DNA of 64,000 nt from Leucogyrophana mollusca (taxonomy: Eukaryota > Basidiomycota > Agaricomycetes > Boletales). The notes beneath the pieces are model-generated. The model was not told the DNA's origin and made no database searches. It saw only the letters and a program-made list of their open reading frames with translations. Below are positions 48,060-62,162 of the stretch, one piece after another. Both the position numbers and the translations under genes were made by a program. Location: NCBI GenBank assembly GCA_021014945.1, contig MU266371.1:62001-126000 (forward strand), in the 5' to 3' direction. The stretch's first letter is position 1, and each line of letters starts with the position of its first letter.

Positions 48060-49501
48060 TCAGAGTTTCGCCGACGCCTTTCGGTCTTCATTCTTCACTC
48101 GCACGATGGCTTTCCCCCAAGTTTCCCTCTTCTCCAACGCCCTCAACCCACTCGCAACCTCGTCAAGAGAGTAAACCTTCGAATATACAACAGGTTTAAT
48201 GCGGCCCGACGCCAGCAGACTAAAGGAGAAGGATGTTAGCAAGCACATCCAAATAGACGTGGATATCAACGAACTCAAGAAGTGCGTCCCAAACTACAGG
48301 GATACGCTCGGGCTCTTTACCTGCAGAGGAGTTAGATCATAGAGTTCTGTAATACGTCTACACGCACTGGTATAAAGGCCCCAGTGTGTTCCCATGACCG
48401 TGACGTTTTTCAATAATACCAAGTTCAGCGGTAGCTGAGGGCAAGCGAGTTAGCACCTCTATATCCCCCAGAGACAAATCCGCTACCTTCTCAATAGCGC
48501 CAGCAGCAAAACCAATCACAAGCGCTCTTCCCTTAAACGCAATGCACTTGAGAGCGTCTGCAATAGTGCAGTTAGGAGGGATAGAGACGTAAAACCCGAA
48601 ATACTCACCCCCTATGCGCCCAACAGGGTCATATACAACGTCGACACCTTTCCCGCCCGTGATCTTTAGGACTTCCTTCTGCCAATCTGGCCTAGTATAG
48701 TTGACTGTGTAATCTGCACCGCCATACTTTGTACATATGTCCAATTTGGCCTGCGATCCGGCTGCAGCAATGACTTTGGCCCCAAGAGCTGCGACGAAGA
48801 TGCGCAATCAGAACGTCTGCGAGCATGAAACCAAAGAGAATAGGGTTATACCTTTTGCCAGTTGGACAGCGGCGATCCCAACGCCTCCTGCGGCAGCATT
48901 GACCAGCACTGATTCGCCTTTATCGGAGATGAGAAGCGCGTCGACTGGCACAAACTGCTGAAGACTGACCTGGCTTGAGCTGTGCCCTCCCAACAAGCGC
49001 TTCGTAGCTTGTCGGCCACGTAATGTAAAGCCCTGTCGAGACGGTAAGGTTCGAGGAATATCCATAAACTTTGTGAACACACCAGCGCCCTCATCAAAGG
49101 TCAGGTTATCCGGAAGTGGGTTCACAGCTTTCCACTTGCAAGCCACTTTGTCTGCAAAGCTTCCTTGAGCGCTGCCAAACACCCTATCGCCTGGCCTAAA
49201 GGGACATCCTTCTGGTATCGGGGAGTCCTTGGCAATCTTGCCTGCAAACTCGGCCCCGAGGACAAAAGGAAATGGGGGTTTGACCTGGTACTTCCCTTGC
49301 ACCTGGAGTATCTGTCGAAATGCTTGAAGTCGTTTCGATTAAGAAACCCAAAGGAAAGATGATGCTCACATCGAAGAAGTTGAGAGCTGCTGAATATATT
49401 TCAACGATGACTTCGTCTAGACGGGCCTCGGGTTCTGGCGCGTCTGACAGAAGGGTGAGTTTCGAAGGGTGGATCCACTCGTTTATAACGTATGCCCTCA
49501 T
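48060..49501 (-). CDS. Zinc-independent quinone oxidoreductase-like MDR protein
   Basis: This is a medium-chain dehydrogenase/reductase of the NAD(P)H:quinone oxidoreductase type. The start is the ATG at 49501 (MRAYVINEWIHPSKLTLLSD). The N-terminal GroES-like domain includes EIYSAALNFFDILQVQGKY, FPFVLGAEFAGKI and FRPGDRVFGSAQGSFADKV. The Rossmann fold begins at GESVLVNAAAGGVGIAAVQL after a spliced segment reading TWPTSYEALVGRAQLKPG. It continues through VIAAAGSQAKLDICTKYGAD-like sequence (one extra G). The substrate-side end has KGVDVVYDPVGRI. The C-terminus reads ASGRIKPVVYSKVYSLDEVA before the stop at 48060. No Zn-ligand motif of alcohol dehydrogenases is seen. About seven short introns. 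The physiological substrate is unknown. Confidence 0.88.
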
Positions 49502-49827
49502 GGTTTACAGTAGAAGACAACTGCGAGACGATAACCGTGATTCTTGGCCGGGGTAAAGCTCTGAGGAGAATATCCACCTGTTCTGCGTCGGTACTTTACA
49601 TAGCAGTCGGTCATACAATGTACCCGGCGGACACTATTACGGGGACCACCGTTACCCGGACTCGTGGGCACCGCGGAAGCAAAACTCTCACAGGGGAAAG
49701 ACTCAGCGAGATTCGCAAGGTCAGACAGACAGCAGCTGCTGCACTTGAAGAAACTATGCCGAGTGTATATACAATTGAGGTGTTTCTACATGCTTGTATT
49801 TGACTTCTAATAACGATGAATCGACTA
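49502..49827. other. Interval between TOM1 stop and the MDR gene start
   Basis: This 326-bp spacer holds the TOM1 3' UTR and the MDR promoter, both read on the minus strand. No other element is recognised. Confidence 0.45.
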
Positions 49828-52800
49828 TTATGCGAATCCGAAACCTTCCCCTCCCTCGTTGATGGCCAGCAACAATTGCTGGCGGAGCATTTCGTACGAT
49901 GAGTATTGTGGTAGATCGATCTGATTGAAACCTGGAATAAGGGATCCCGTCAGTCTAATGGAGGGCTACTGCGGAGAGTGAAACGTACACGTATGAGCCT
50001 GTGGGAGTCGATCGGAATCGCCGTATGCCCGATGGATCGAGAACCGCTGTACACCTTGGACGCCTTGAAGGTCGACGAACCCTCCCAGCGGCACCCGGGA
50101 AGTTCCCGTAGCAAAGCTCAGCACCTTGGCTCTCTCTTCACGGTTGAACGACTTCAAGGCTCGCCACCACCACACAATAACGGGGTCGGAGCTTGTGTAT
50201 CCGTTGTACTCTGTGGCAGCCCGCCATTCATCAACATCGATATCGGGGGTTCCTGAGATAAGGAGCTCAAGCTCCTTTTCGTTAAACTACGGGTCGACAC
50301 GTCAGTGATAATGCACATGTCAGGACTGAAGGGCGGCCTCACGATGTTAATGAGGTCCTTCGGTATGATCTCCTGGAACCCTGCAACGAGATTCTCTATC
50401 TGTTCGCTAATGGACGAATACAGACGGAAGTTGGCAGACAGCTGTACGAATTCTCGCTTGTTCTCCTGTGTCACAGGAATGGACTCGCCCCCTTGTTTCA
50501 GCGGGAATATGCGGTTCCTTCCGAACTGAGGGAGCATAATTCAGCCAGAGCCAAAGATATACGAGGGAAGAAAATTTACCTCGTCGGCTTCTACGCTGAA
50601 CGTCAGATCCAGGGGAGTAGGGTCGTTCTCGAGGATCCAGCACAGCGAGTTATAGTACTCAGGGTCCACCCACTCGACGTCTCTGTAGTCCACCGGCTTT
50701 CCCAGAAGCTGTCTGTACAAGCTCTTGGCAAAGTATGCGTCCAACAGGCGCCCGTCGTAGATGGCCTTCCCGATAACACGTCCCACGAATTTGAAGAAGG
50801 ACAAATGTTCTGGATTGACCCACGAGTTCTTGTTGGGCTGATACGTGAGCCTGTCTGCCGCACACGGTTGGAAAAGGGCATTGTTAGGATCGAACATCTG
50901 CCTCGCAAGAATCTGGAACCATTCGCGAGTGACACCACCAGCGTCGACACCTTCTTCGTCGTAGAACCGCACGCTAAGTTTTCCGTGCTTGATTTGATCG
51001 CCTGTCTTTCGCTGCAAGTACTGGAAGCTATCCTCAAACACCCGAGCCCGGCGAACGTTGAGTTGGAGAGTACCGTGGTGCTCTCGCGTGGTCGGACGAC
51101 GATGAAGTTGTTGTGCAAAGTAGTTCCGCTTGTTGTCAAAGTCGAGAACGCGTGGATTGTGGACCAACAGGGCAAACGAGCCGCTCATCAACGACGGATT
51201 GTTGCGGACCATCAGATTGAGTACTTTCCGGTGAGCGTCGGTAAATGACACGAAGAGGTCCTCCATAGACTCTTTTGGCGTTGTGGGCGAGAGCGGAGAA
51301 GCGGATGCTCGGAGGGCACGCGTAGCTGCTCCAGCGACTGATTTAGACCCCACATACTTGCATACAACCATCAGAGCCTCGATTAAAGGCAGCAGGACGG
51401 TCGCAACGTGCTCCAGGTCTGAGTTCTGCTCGATGGTGGCGAGACAATCACCTAGGCGACGCCAGAGGGGAGTAAAGCGGAACGACTCGTAGATTATTTG
51501 GACCTTCTCTGCATCCTCACTTTGTCTTGCATCATTGATGGGCGGTGACCGAGGTGTGTACATATAGTCGATCGTCTTGAGGACCCGCAACAACTTGGTT
51601 TGGTCCGATGAAGCTGACGAGAATCTTGTGGCAACAGAGGGTGCGAGTACGCCGTTTTGTGAGCTTTGTAAAGCCGTGACAAGCTCATTGAGACCAATCA
51701 AGATGCTCTGACCACAGTCCTGGGCCTTCGCTTTCAGTTCCTGCGCAATGACATCTCTGGCGTCGGGAATATGCGAGAGATTCTGTATCAATGTCAGGCT
51801 TTGTTGGAACGTACGAGACGAGCATTCGCCAATCGCCAGGATATTAACGATAAGTCGCAAGACCGAATGAGGGATCTGAGGGGGGCTCGGAAGGAGGACT
51901 TTGTCTTCTTGATCGGCAGGAGGGCTGCTATCCTTGGGCACTTCCTCGGAGGCGGTGGCATCTAATAGCATTTTAGAAGACAACTCTCAAAAATTATCGA
52001 AATAACTGACTGGAGGACGCCTCTGGTGGCGCTTGCGAAACCGAACTTGTGGGTGGTGGCGAGGTAGTAGAGAGTGTGGAGGATTCAGTTGTCGGAGCAT
52101 TGGTGGGTGCTGGCTCTGGCTCCTTCTTAGCGTCTTTGAGAGTTGTAAGAGGTTTTGTCACAGTCGACAGCAAAGCAACGACGGAATCCATGTTCGAAGG
52201 GGTCTTTAGGAGGGACTGTCGGTCCAATAAGCCAAGCAATAAGACGATAGGGAAATGGGTCTGGGGCATCTGCTTTTCCTTTCCTTTCCCCTTCTTCGAG
52301 GCTGCCTTTCGCAATGCGGCCGGTAGCTCGTGCTCTGTGAGGAAGAACAGTGAGGACAGCTCGTTGGTGCTGACAATGTAGGTCATCGCCTCCAAGCACC
52401 GCTGCGTGACTAGGTCCGGTACGGCCTCATGTTGTAGGTTCGCGAGAGCAGGGGAAGCAGCGAATTCCAATCCAGCCTTCTGCTTGCCTGGAGTCTTTGG
52501 GGTTTGCTGTACGGACAGCTTTGGAGTGCGAGTGCTCATTTGCGCAAAGCTTTTATCCACCGCTGCGAGGTCGCCTGGGCCGCTTTGAAGGATGCTGAGG
52601 AGAAGATTAAACAGTTCTGCTCTGGTTTTGGCGTTCTCGCATAGGTTAACTAAGACCTTGAAGAGTAAATTCTTCTTGGAAACCTGAGGGAAAAACAACA
52701 ATCGAACAAGTGTAGCAACCCCAGTCTTGTCGAGGAGCTGAATGGCATCGCGAGGGGGAGGGACTTTGCGAGGAGGTGCAGACCGCTGTGCGACTGCGCG

Positions 52801-55800
52801 TCCAGGACCTCGTGTGGCTAAAAAGTGACGACGAGGCGCCTCTGCTTCATCGCGGTATACGCCAGCTTCCGCGATCATGTAAGAGGGGAGAGTTTGTATA
52901 AATCCTTCATCGGAATCCAAAAGGACGACCTGTCGGAGCTGTGGGTCCAAACTTGCAATGAAGCTTGCGGGATCGATGTCTGCCGGAGCCGCTGGAGGGC
53001 CTTGGCCCGATGTAGGAGCTGTCGGGGGAGCTTGCCTCGCCTGTTCCAGCCGTTCTTGCTGAATTAACTCCGCACGAATCTCCGGTGGCAGAGCATCCAG
53101 AAACTCTGTGCTTATCTGCGAGTCTGGCGGCCTCTCCACCCTGGCCGCACGCTGATCACGGACATGCTGGTTGATGACTTCCTCACGAATGTCATCCGGT
53201 AGGGCTTCCAAGAACGTAGGGTCAATTCCCATGTCAGTGATGTCTACCTCACTCCCGTGAATTGTCACTGTAACCCGCTCAGCGGCCTGAGATGGCTCGC
53301 TCGAGCTTTCGATGGGACCAGCTTCCTCTGCGACAGCACTATCCGTAGTTTCCGGGAGGGGGTTAGTGGCGTCGGGGGCAGCAGTTGTACTTGTAATAGA
53401 TGCGTCGGCCATCTCAACGTCCGATGTGGCGACAGTGGCATGTGATGGTAACGATTCTTGAGCTGGAGCACTAACTGATTGCGAAGAGTGGTCGGGAGTC
53501 GTCTCCGCCTGTTGGTCGCCTGTTGCTTCCTCCTTCGCTCGTGCGGCGGATTCTGCTTCCTCTGCGGCAATGCGTTCGGCTACACGCTGCTTGATCGCTT
53601 CCTCTTCAGCTTTATGCTGGGCCTGTTGCCTTTGCTCCTCTCTCAGTTTGGCAGCCTCCACTGCTGCCGGCAGGAGCGCCACCACGGCGTGATTGCCTAT
53701 TTTGTTCGCTCGCTCGGTAGTATGTTTTCCGTTCAGAGTTTTGGCTTCTTCGCCCCATCTTTGTAGAGTGAGCAGAGGATCGAAACTGTGATCCTCGGAC
53801 CGGCTTTCCGTCTGGCGGGGTCGCTCAACTCGGACACCTCCGGCAAACAATCCCCCACCGCGACGTTGAAGGAAGCCACGTTCCAAGTTGACCATGCCGG
53901 CAGGGGTAACATCTAAGCGAATTGTATCCAAGGCGGCGCCGTTTCTACCAACGACATGCTGGAACATGTGAGTTGCACCATCTCCAATTATTTCTTCAAT
54001 GGATTGGATGAGATCGTTGTGAGTGGCTGGTCCTCCACGGGCGGCACGACGTGCTCCGCGACCCAGCCCCGATGCTCCACGGTTGGCGGGGGTGCTGGTA
54101 TCCAGAAGAAGAGGGTGAACTGTGGCCTCGGAGGGTACAGAGGGCGCATTCCTCGCCCGGCCAAATACTTGGACGTCTTCTCCAGCTAGAAACCAAGTCT
54201 CTGTAAGAAACAATACGGATGATAGCATAGCAGAGCCTACATTGACCCCGATGCCTACGGGACACGAAAGGATTCGCCGCTCTCGGGTCGTTCTCGCCAT
54301 CGCCATGTCCGAAAGCATCAACAAAATTGAAGACTTCTTCGCCACCAGGGGGAATGGCATCGCGAATGTCGACAATACCAATCTCACCACGGAAGCTGAA
54401 CAAACATCAGCTGAGTATCACTCGAACACACAGTTAAGACGTACTCGTCGTCATCAGAAAGCATATCAGGCTCATCCTCTTGCTCGGCGTGTATGACTGC
54501 GATAGGTTCTGCGCGAAATGTCAGTGTATTATCCGAGTTCGACCACGGGAGCTCACCTGCTGGCTCGTCTTCTTCGTCTGCTTCTTCTCCAGCGTCGTCC
54601 ACTCCTTCATCATCCTCTTGTACATCCTGAGTAGCAAGCAGTGAGAAACACAAATTATCGATAAGAAACATGAATAAGCACCTGCCACATCATTTCCTCT
54701 TCAGCCTCGTGGTCGTGCTCTGGATCATCTTCGCCCTCATCGCGGTCATCACCCTCCCCATTTTCAACCAGATCTTCTTCATATTCATCGTCCTCATCCT
54801 GCCAGGAGTGGCCCTCGCCGTGTGATGCTTCATCGATACCTTCCTCCTCGTCCTCCTCTTCATCGGAGTTTGACGTCGCGTCACTCCCCGTTTCATCGCC
54901 GAACTCCATCTCCATCTCTTCGTCTTCGTCTTCGTCACCTTCGTCCATTTCATCTTCAGGAGCATAATGAACATCTTCCATTTCCTGGAAATAGTTATTG
55001 AGGCCTTGAGATAACAAAAAAATAACACGCGGGAAGAACAACTTACGCCCCTAAACCTATAGTAGGGCGTCGTCAATGACATGGGAGTATCAGCAGAATT
55101 AATCAACGTACATTCCCAGAGAAGAATTGCGGTATAAGTCTGGCGTTTCTTCTCTTCCTGGTTCGTCTACCTCGATGTCATCTGCGTCGTCGTCGTCATC
55201 GGAGACGGATATGGCGCTTTCAGCCTTGCCCTCCACGCTATCTTTCGCTTTGTCGGATGCGCGGCTCATCTTGATAGCAACCCGAGTGCTTACAGAACTG
55301 TGATGAGTCGGTATAGTAGAAGATTGCGACGGACTTACAGATTTTCAAGCGGTTTGAGCATTGATGCGACAAGTGTGCGAATGTTCGGATAGTTGAGATC
55401 GACTTCAGCCAAAGCATTTGTTAGGGCAGAAACAAAATTCTTCTCCAGCATGATTTTTGCGATGTGGGTCGTGCTCTCATCTTGCGGTTTGCGGTTACCG
55501 TTGTTGAACCGCACGGTGAGCAGGCGGTTACAGAGGTCTGCCAAGGCGAGGAGGCGGCCATACTTGGCATCCAAGCTCTCCAAAACCGAGGGTTCCTTGA
55601 TAGAGCGACTAATCGCTTCCAGAACCAATTTTCGGGCAGACACTAGCTCAGGCGACACTTCCTTCGAGTCCGATCCAGGAGAGCTGTCGACACAAAGAGC
55701 TACGATGACGGACATAGCCCAAGTACACAGTGTAAAACGACCTTTGGTAGCAGCATCAGGTTGAGAGTCGATGGTGCCGAATGTAACCAGCTCGGAAAGG

Positions 55801-58800
55801 AAGAACTGCAGTGCGGCTGTTCTGTGTTTGCTGCCCGCCTCCTTGGCGGGGGTTTGAGGACGTTTCTTCGGCGAATATGATAAAAACGCGGCTTTGCAAG
55901 CATCGTAGGAAAATAGAAGCTCTGTAAGGCATTGCATGAGGAAGCAAGAATACGAGTGACGACCCTGGTCGCTGGAATCTGCGGTAGCGCTGACAGGAGC
56001 GGAAGTAGTTGGCAAATTGGCGATGGCGTGCCCCTTCGGAGTCTGAGAAGATGAAGCATCGACCATGGGCTCAGGCAGGGCTTTGGAGTTCTTCGTCAGC
56101 TCGCTGATGAGATAATGAACCAAAGAATCCAGCGCTTCCGGGGACCCAGACGACGTAGCCTCTGGAAGCATGTCAACCTGCATATCTGTTCGCTGCTCAG
56201 AGGCGTGCCCTTCGGTAGACGAGGCATCGCCTGACTGAGAAGGTTCTAGTTTGAGAGTGACGTGTTGCACTGCGGAATAGGGTTGCTGGAGCTGACAGGC
56301 CGACTGAGTGACTTGAACAAAGATGCCAGGATCTCTCAGAGCCATTGCACTACAGTGCCGCATGTAGCCCGACAGTTCAGAGATTCTCGTGCGAGGCTGA
56401 GAGAAGTAGCGCTTGACCTCCTGCTGCATTACTTCGTGGAGAACGGGCGAATCTTCGGCAACGTGGCGGAGGATGATGGCAACATAAGACTGACTTCCGG
56501 CGACTGGTGACGATTTCAAACGCGAGAAGATTAGTGATACGCCATCGCGCTTGACCAACTCGGACGCAGTGTTGTGGTTGCGTGTAAGTAGCACCAGAAG
56601 CCGTAACGTCGACAGAAACTCGTCCCGTGGTAGATTGGGTACCGACAAAAGGCGTATGCAGAAATCAAACACGATGGAGCGTGCATCAGGATAACACGGA
56701 CCAGAATGTATTTCTTGAGAGACGATGGGCTCCTCCTCCTTCGGCAGAGCAATGGCCGATGGCTGCTCGCCTAGGTTGAGTAGAGACTCTGTAACCAGTA
56801 GGAGGGATGCCAGCCATGTGGGAATGCTGGGATGCTGGGGCCCAACGCTAATCGGGTTCGACAAAAGTAATGCCAAAAGGCTATCCATCAAACTCCGTCC
56901 CAAAGCTGGAGGGATGGAAGGAGAGTCGGTAAGAACCAATGCGAGCAGGCGACACCGTACTGCAAGCGGCTCCTCTTGCACATCGTAAGCACCAGGAGAG
57001 AACGACTGAATATCGTCAATGAGAAAACGCATGGATTGATCTTCGGCGCCGTCGGAAAGGTGCCGGAAAGCGCTCTGAACATCAAAGATCAGTGACGGGT
57101 GTTCGTCTACAAGCCGCAGGGATTGTCGGCTCAGACCACTTCTGAGCGGTTCCCGCACCGCATTAAGTTCCTGACGCCATTCCTCAAATCCCTTGCCCTG
57201 CTCCAAAACTGGAGTCGGGTCGGCTTGAGGCTCAGCTTCGTTCGTGCTTGCGTCCTCAATCGCCATGCCCTCGTCACTGGAGGGCGCATCTCCTCCCTCG
57301 GCGGTAGTACCCTCTGGGGCTTCAGGTTCAGGTTCTCCAGGGGCTTCGTTCGGCTGCGGATCGGGGGGATATGGGAATGGATGGCTGAGAAGCAGCTCCG
57401 TGGCAGCGTTGACGTTGTTGTGGGTTCGCAACAAGGCTCGTTCAGCAGCAGATCGAGGGAAACCCATATCGGTCAATTGGCGAATGCGGTTTTCGTCGGG
57501 GCCAGTTGCTCTAATGTGCAACCCATTGCTAACTCCAAGAGCCACGCCGGCAGCCCCAACGTCACCGGCGGGATCACCCTTTAGCTCTTCGTTTTCAGCT
57601 CCAGTGAGTTCGAGAACGGTTTGGATGACCGCTTTCACCAGCGGCAGGGGGGAGGAAACAAGCCAAGGAGCTTCCCAAATGCTTCGAAGAAGCGGTACGC
57701 TCGCGAGACGCAGGCGGACGAGGAAGTGGTGGGGCTCGAAATAATCAGGATCCGTGTCTTTCTTGTCGCGCGTCATCACAAGCACCGTCTGGCCAGACTC
57801 AAACAGTGGTTTCGACGATATGAGGGGATGAATTAAATGCAAGGCGACCTTCAAGCCACCTTGTGCATGTACTAGCTCCTGTTGGGTTTGCTCGGAGCGT
57901 GCTTCGGGTTTGATATTGGCAGAAGCGTCAATGGTGGCCACGAAGTTTTGGCACACGTCAAAGATTGCCTCCAAGCCATTGAGACGTTGGAAAGCGAGTA
58001 AAAGCACAGTATGAAGGGTATTTTGCATCGTTCGCGCTGCTAGCGTATTTTAGATCCGGGATAAATGCCATGGCTTTGCCACGTACCATCAACCAGGAGA
58101 ATGGTTAGTAAGCCGAGCATAACGCTATAATAATCAAGGCAATGCAATTTATCCCCTAGGTGAAATGGATCAAAAGGGGGAGAAAAAATCAAGTAGGGAC
58201 ACCAACCATTAACCTCTTGCTTCATGTGCTCCAGTATGACATTCGCAATGACCGAGGACGAAGCCAGAATTTGCTTCTTTTGGGTCGGATCAGGATTACG
58301 CCTGGCATAGAAAAGTTTAACAATGGCTGAAAAGTAAAATGTGTGAGGTATCAAACAGTGGGTAGACGTTATACATACATTGGAAGAAGGGGGATAGAGC
58401 GCTGGGCAGGCCATGGGTCAAGTGCTTGAGCGCTCTGGCATTTGATTCTTGAGGACCTTCTTTCGTCGGCGATTCCGGGGAAGACGGTAAGAGGGGAGCA
58501 GACAACTCAGGCTGCACACCGTTTGCAATCATAGGGGCACTGGTATGTGGAAGGGGAAGCGAGGTTTGACTTGGGGACCTCTCCAGGGGCGAGGCATCTG
58601 CACTCGAGTCCACATTAATGCCTTTGGAGGCCAAAGCGGCTTTGAAGAGTATATTCTCCCAGACGCAAGCGCGATGGAGTGAACCTAGGTCGTTGATGAC
58701 TTTAGGAGGCTCGCCCATCAAAGTTTGAAGCAGGCCAATGGCGGCTCTCCCGTGCGCATACCCAGCAGTGGAAAATACATCAGCCATGAGGCTAATGCGA

Positions 58801-61800
58801 ATATGGAGAGCGATGAGATTCCGAAACTGCTGGTTGCCTTCCGCACTTTGTGCCTCTTCATTCACAACGGGGTAAGTAAATGATACCTTGGGTAAAACAA
58901 CACTTGCCTGTCAACTCGAGAAGCGGTAGTAGCTTTGACTGGGAATCCAACGTTCCCCAGAAGCTGTTTGTTTCGGAAAGAGATGCACCAACCAGCCTCG
59001 ATAGGTAGTGCAGCGCCTCGTTTGGACCGACCTCTGCCATCGTGCGTACGACTTGTACTAAAGAATCTGATGCAACACTATTGGCGTAATCGTACGGTAG
59101 GCAAGGGAGAGCGGTGAGCCTGCCAATGCGATCAAGGCCGTCCACGTTCCTGATAAAATCTTTGCAGTGCGGAATATGTTGAAAGAGACCCTCGAGGAAC
59201 TACGATATTGTTAGGAGCCCGAAGCCTGGGGATCGTCAAAACACGTACTCGACAGATGACATCAATGTACAAGACGACATGGTTGTCGTGGGCTCGGAGA
59301 GACGGGTCGTCGTCCGTTGTCGAATCGTCCTTCGGCTCCGAAAGCGGGTCGTTTGATTCCACAGAAGTAATATGCTCGTCTTCTACGCCTTCCATAGGGG
59401 CACTCCCGTCATCGGTCTTACCCGTAACCGGGATGAGGTTATACCATTGCTTCAAATCGTTGGGCACAACATATGCTTCCCCGAGGTCCTCGATCTTGCT
59501 TAATGTGGACTTGACGGCCTCAAAAACGGGTGTTTTCAGTGACGGATGATGCCTTATCAGTTCGTCCATTGCGGTTCCGATCAAAACCGCGTTCTCCTTA
59601 TCTCGCAGCACTTTCATGTGCCGTTCTGACGTGAATATGGAGAAGATTCCTGGAATAATGCTCGGGCGTGCCGAGAGCTGATCTTGGCCAGCTTGATTGA
59701 GACACAAAGCACCGATGGCGTTGGGGATCGCTTGAATGACCTTCCACCCAATATAGATTCAGCTTACATAGTAGTCTATCGGGAAAGATGTTTACCTCGA
59801 TCACTGGCTCCAAGCCGGTTTCGATTGCCTTGTAGAACGCAAGGGGCAATCCTGCCTCTTGGATAGTAGGCAGTGATGTAGGCTCATTGTGCACAAAAGT
59901 CGCCATTATGTTCATCGCTGTGAGCGCTATCAATGGGCATCAATCGAGTGTTGAGCTAAACACCTACCGAGCGGAAGTATACTTGGTCCGAACAAACCAC
60001 GATACTCGATTACCTTCTTGATTGACTGCAGTAAGGAAGAATCGATCAAGCCCCGAAGTCCCTCAGAGGTCCCAGAGGCCTGCATCATCCTGTGCATAGA
60101 CCGCAACGTGTGCTTTAGAACGGCCGCCCTGGCAACAGGCAATTCTCCTGCGGCAATGGATAAGGGGGTATTTCTTCAGAATCAAGCACTACCCACCGTA
60201 CGAGCCGAATACTTCGTGGGACCGAGACTCGTTACTGTACATCGTGATATCGAAATCAACCTCATGCTGCGCCCATGGTTAAATCGGCTCGGCGAGATCA
60301 TGGATCAACACTGACCTGAATCCTGTCCACCAATACATCCACACCCCGTCCGTTGGAGAACAATTGAAAGGCGTTGGTGAACCCATACAAAACGTTGTCC
60401 ACCAACTGCATTGCTTTCGACACCATCTGTAGCCTCTGTGCCAGCCTGTTCTCGATGATCTGCACAAGTAGCGGCACAAGTCCCGCACCAACGACCATGT
60501 TCCCTCCTGCGGTGTGCGAAGCCAGGTAGGTAACGAAGGACAAAAGAGCCTCCACGAAAGCATGCGGAAGTTTGGATTCAGGGTTACTGACTTCGACTAT
60601 GGTTTTCCGAAGAAGTGTCATCAAAATGCCATGGTTGACCCCGGCGTTCACAGCTGCCAGTACCTCCTGGATCTTTCCCCGATACCTTGCGAGGGAGTCC
60701 AGAGCCGCGATAGCAGCTGTCTGAACTGAAACTGAGACGCCACAGTCCAGTTGAAGCATTTCTGCAATGTGGGTGGCGAGATCCGGCTCGTATAGGAACA
60801 ACGACGATAGGGCCTGCGACTCTGAGTGGGTGTGCCCGTAAATTGCGATAGCCAGGAGGCGAATAGCGACGAGCTTTTCCCGAATTTCTTGGTTGCCAGT
60901 GGCAAGCGCCTTAGCGGAGCGCAAGCGGCACAGAAGTTCGAACTTGTCGTCATTGGACAGCGGGTGGAGTTCCATGACATCTGCTAACGTCTCCATCACT
61001 TCTTTCTTCTTCAACGTCTCCTCATCGATATGAATGTTAATTGCACCAGCGTTTGCGCTCGAAGACGCATTCGCGGGCTTTCGTGGAGTAGTAGGAGTGG
61101 CATCGAACACATCGGGCTCCGGCTTCTGCTCCTTCTCTCTGGCGTCAGTGCGATAATAGGTGAAACTTACGTCACGGGCATCGGTTGGCAAGAGGTCGAC
61201 TTGAGGCACGCCATTTACACTGGCCAAGTCCAACAAACTAATCCCATACTCGTGAAGACTAGGCCAGCGTTTCGAGAGAGACAAGAGCCGTGGCGTGGAA
61301 ATGTTAAGGGCATGCGAGACTGCTGGCTGTGCAGAGTATTGTTGAGAAGGCCGAAGAAGCAGATTGAGGGTCAAGATCAGGACATCGAGATCAGACGCAA
61401 AGAGCAAGCTGCTAAGCCTCTGAAGAAAAGGCATTAACCTGACAGGTATAAAGTCCGAGAGAAAGTAGCGCACGTCATATGAGTTATAGGTCTTCCGATT
61501 GGTGGAATTCTCCAACAAAAGCCTTTCAAACCGGAGGATTTCGCACACGGATTGCTTCGTCACGGGGGTGAATGAGTTGATCTGGAGCTTGTCGACGTCG
61601 TAATCACGAATAGCTTCCTCCAAGATGTCATCGAACTTGTCCAGGACCTTGGTCCATGCATTCAAATCTGATCGGGGCCATTTCCAGGTGTCGATCTGGG
61701 ACAAAACCTGTGGTAAATTGTCGCTTGAAGTATTCAAGAGCTTCTTAATGAGCTCAGCTACTTGAGGGTGCTATACGAAGCGGACTATTGAGTGATGTGA

Positions 61801-61868
61801 CATGAAAGAGCACATTAGCGGAAACGAACCGGAGGGGTCGCCCTCTTAGATTTCTGGGTGATCTTCAT
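49828..61868 (-). CDS. TOM1: TOM1/Ptr1/HUWE1-type HECT E3 ubiquitin ligase
   Basis: This giant E3 ligase (roughly 3,700 residues, 12 kb with many short introns) belongs to the Tom1 (yeast), Ptr1 (fission yeast), HUWE1 (human) family, which acts in histone turnover and protein quality control. The start is the ATG at 61868 ([13 protein letters not shown]). Domains in order: DUF908 (about 61.7-60.3 kb), DUF913 (about 60.1-58.1 kb), a UBA domain near 57.5 kb ([19 protein letters not shown]), a long acidic region at 55.3-54.5 kb, and the DUF4414 repeats near 53.2 kb ([26 protein letters not shown]). The HECT domain is at 51.2-49.8 kb ([40 protein letters not shown]). The catalytic Cys sits in [12 protein letters not shown]; its codon is split by the intron 49932-49988. 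The end is EGGEGFGFA. Confidence 0.95.
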
Positions 61869-62162
61869 GGTCCGCAACCACGGCGGGATAGAATATTATC
61901 TGCCTCCCTTGAGCACAAATTACAAGACTGATGTTGGGCTACAAAGGATAAAGCAGAGACAATCCTTTGGTTGGAGTTAGACTTTGGGCAAGAAACCTGG
62001 AAAGCTTACGACTTCGGCTGGATATATCAGGGAAGATATTCCCATGGCTGACTCAGCCTGTCATTGCCACGGTCACGCTCCCGCCACAATATAAATTGAA
62101 TTTCGACGCGTCGCGTCTCCGAACAACAGGACTTGGAGAACTAGTCACATCCTAAGATACCT
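61869..62162. promoter_or_regulatory. Divergent upstream region TOM1 / SUB1
   Basis: There are 294 bp between divergent start codons, so both promoters lie here. A TATA-like word (atataaat, about 62088-62095) stands about 70 bp before the SUB1 ATG. Confidence 0.5.

Noticed and set aside
48846..49097. Unspliced frame in the MDR gene suggesting a truncated oxidoreductase
   Set aside because: Two short introns restore YEALVGRAQLKPGESVLVN, so the enzyme is intact.
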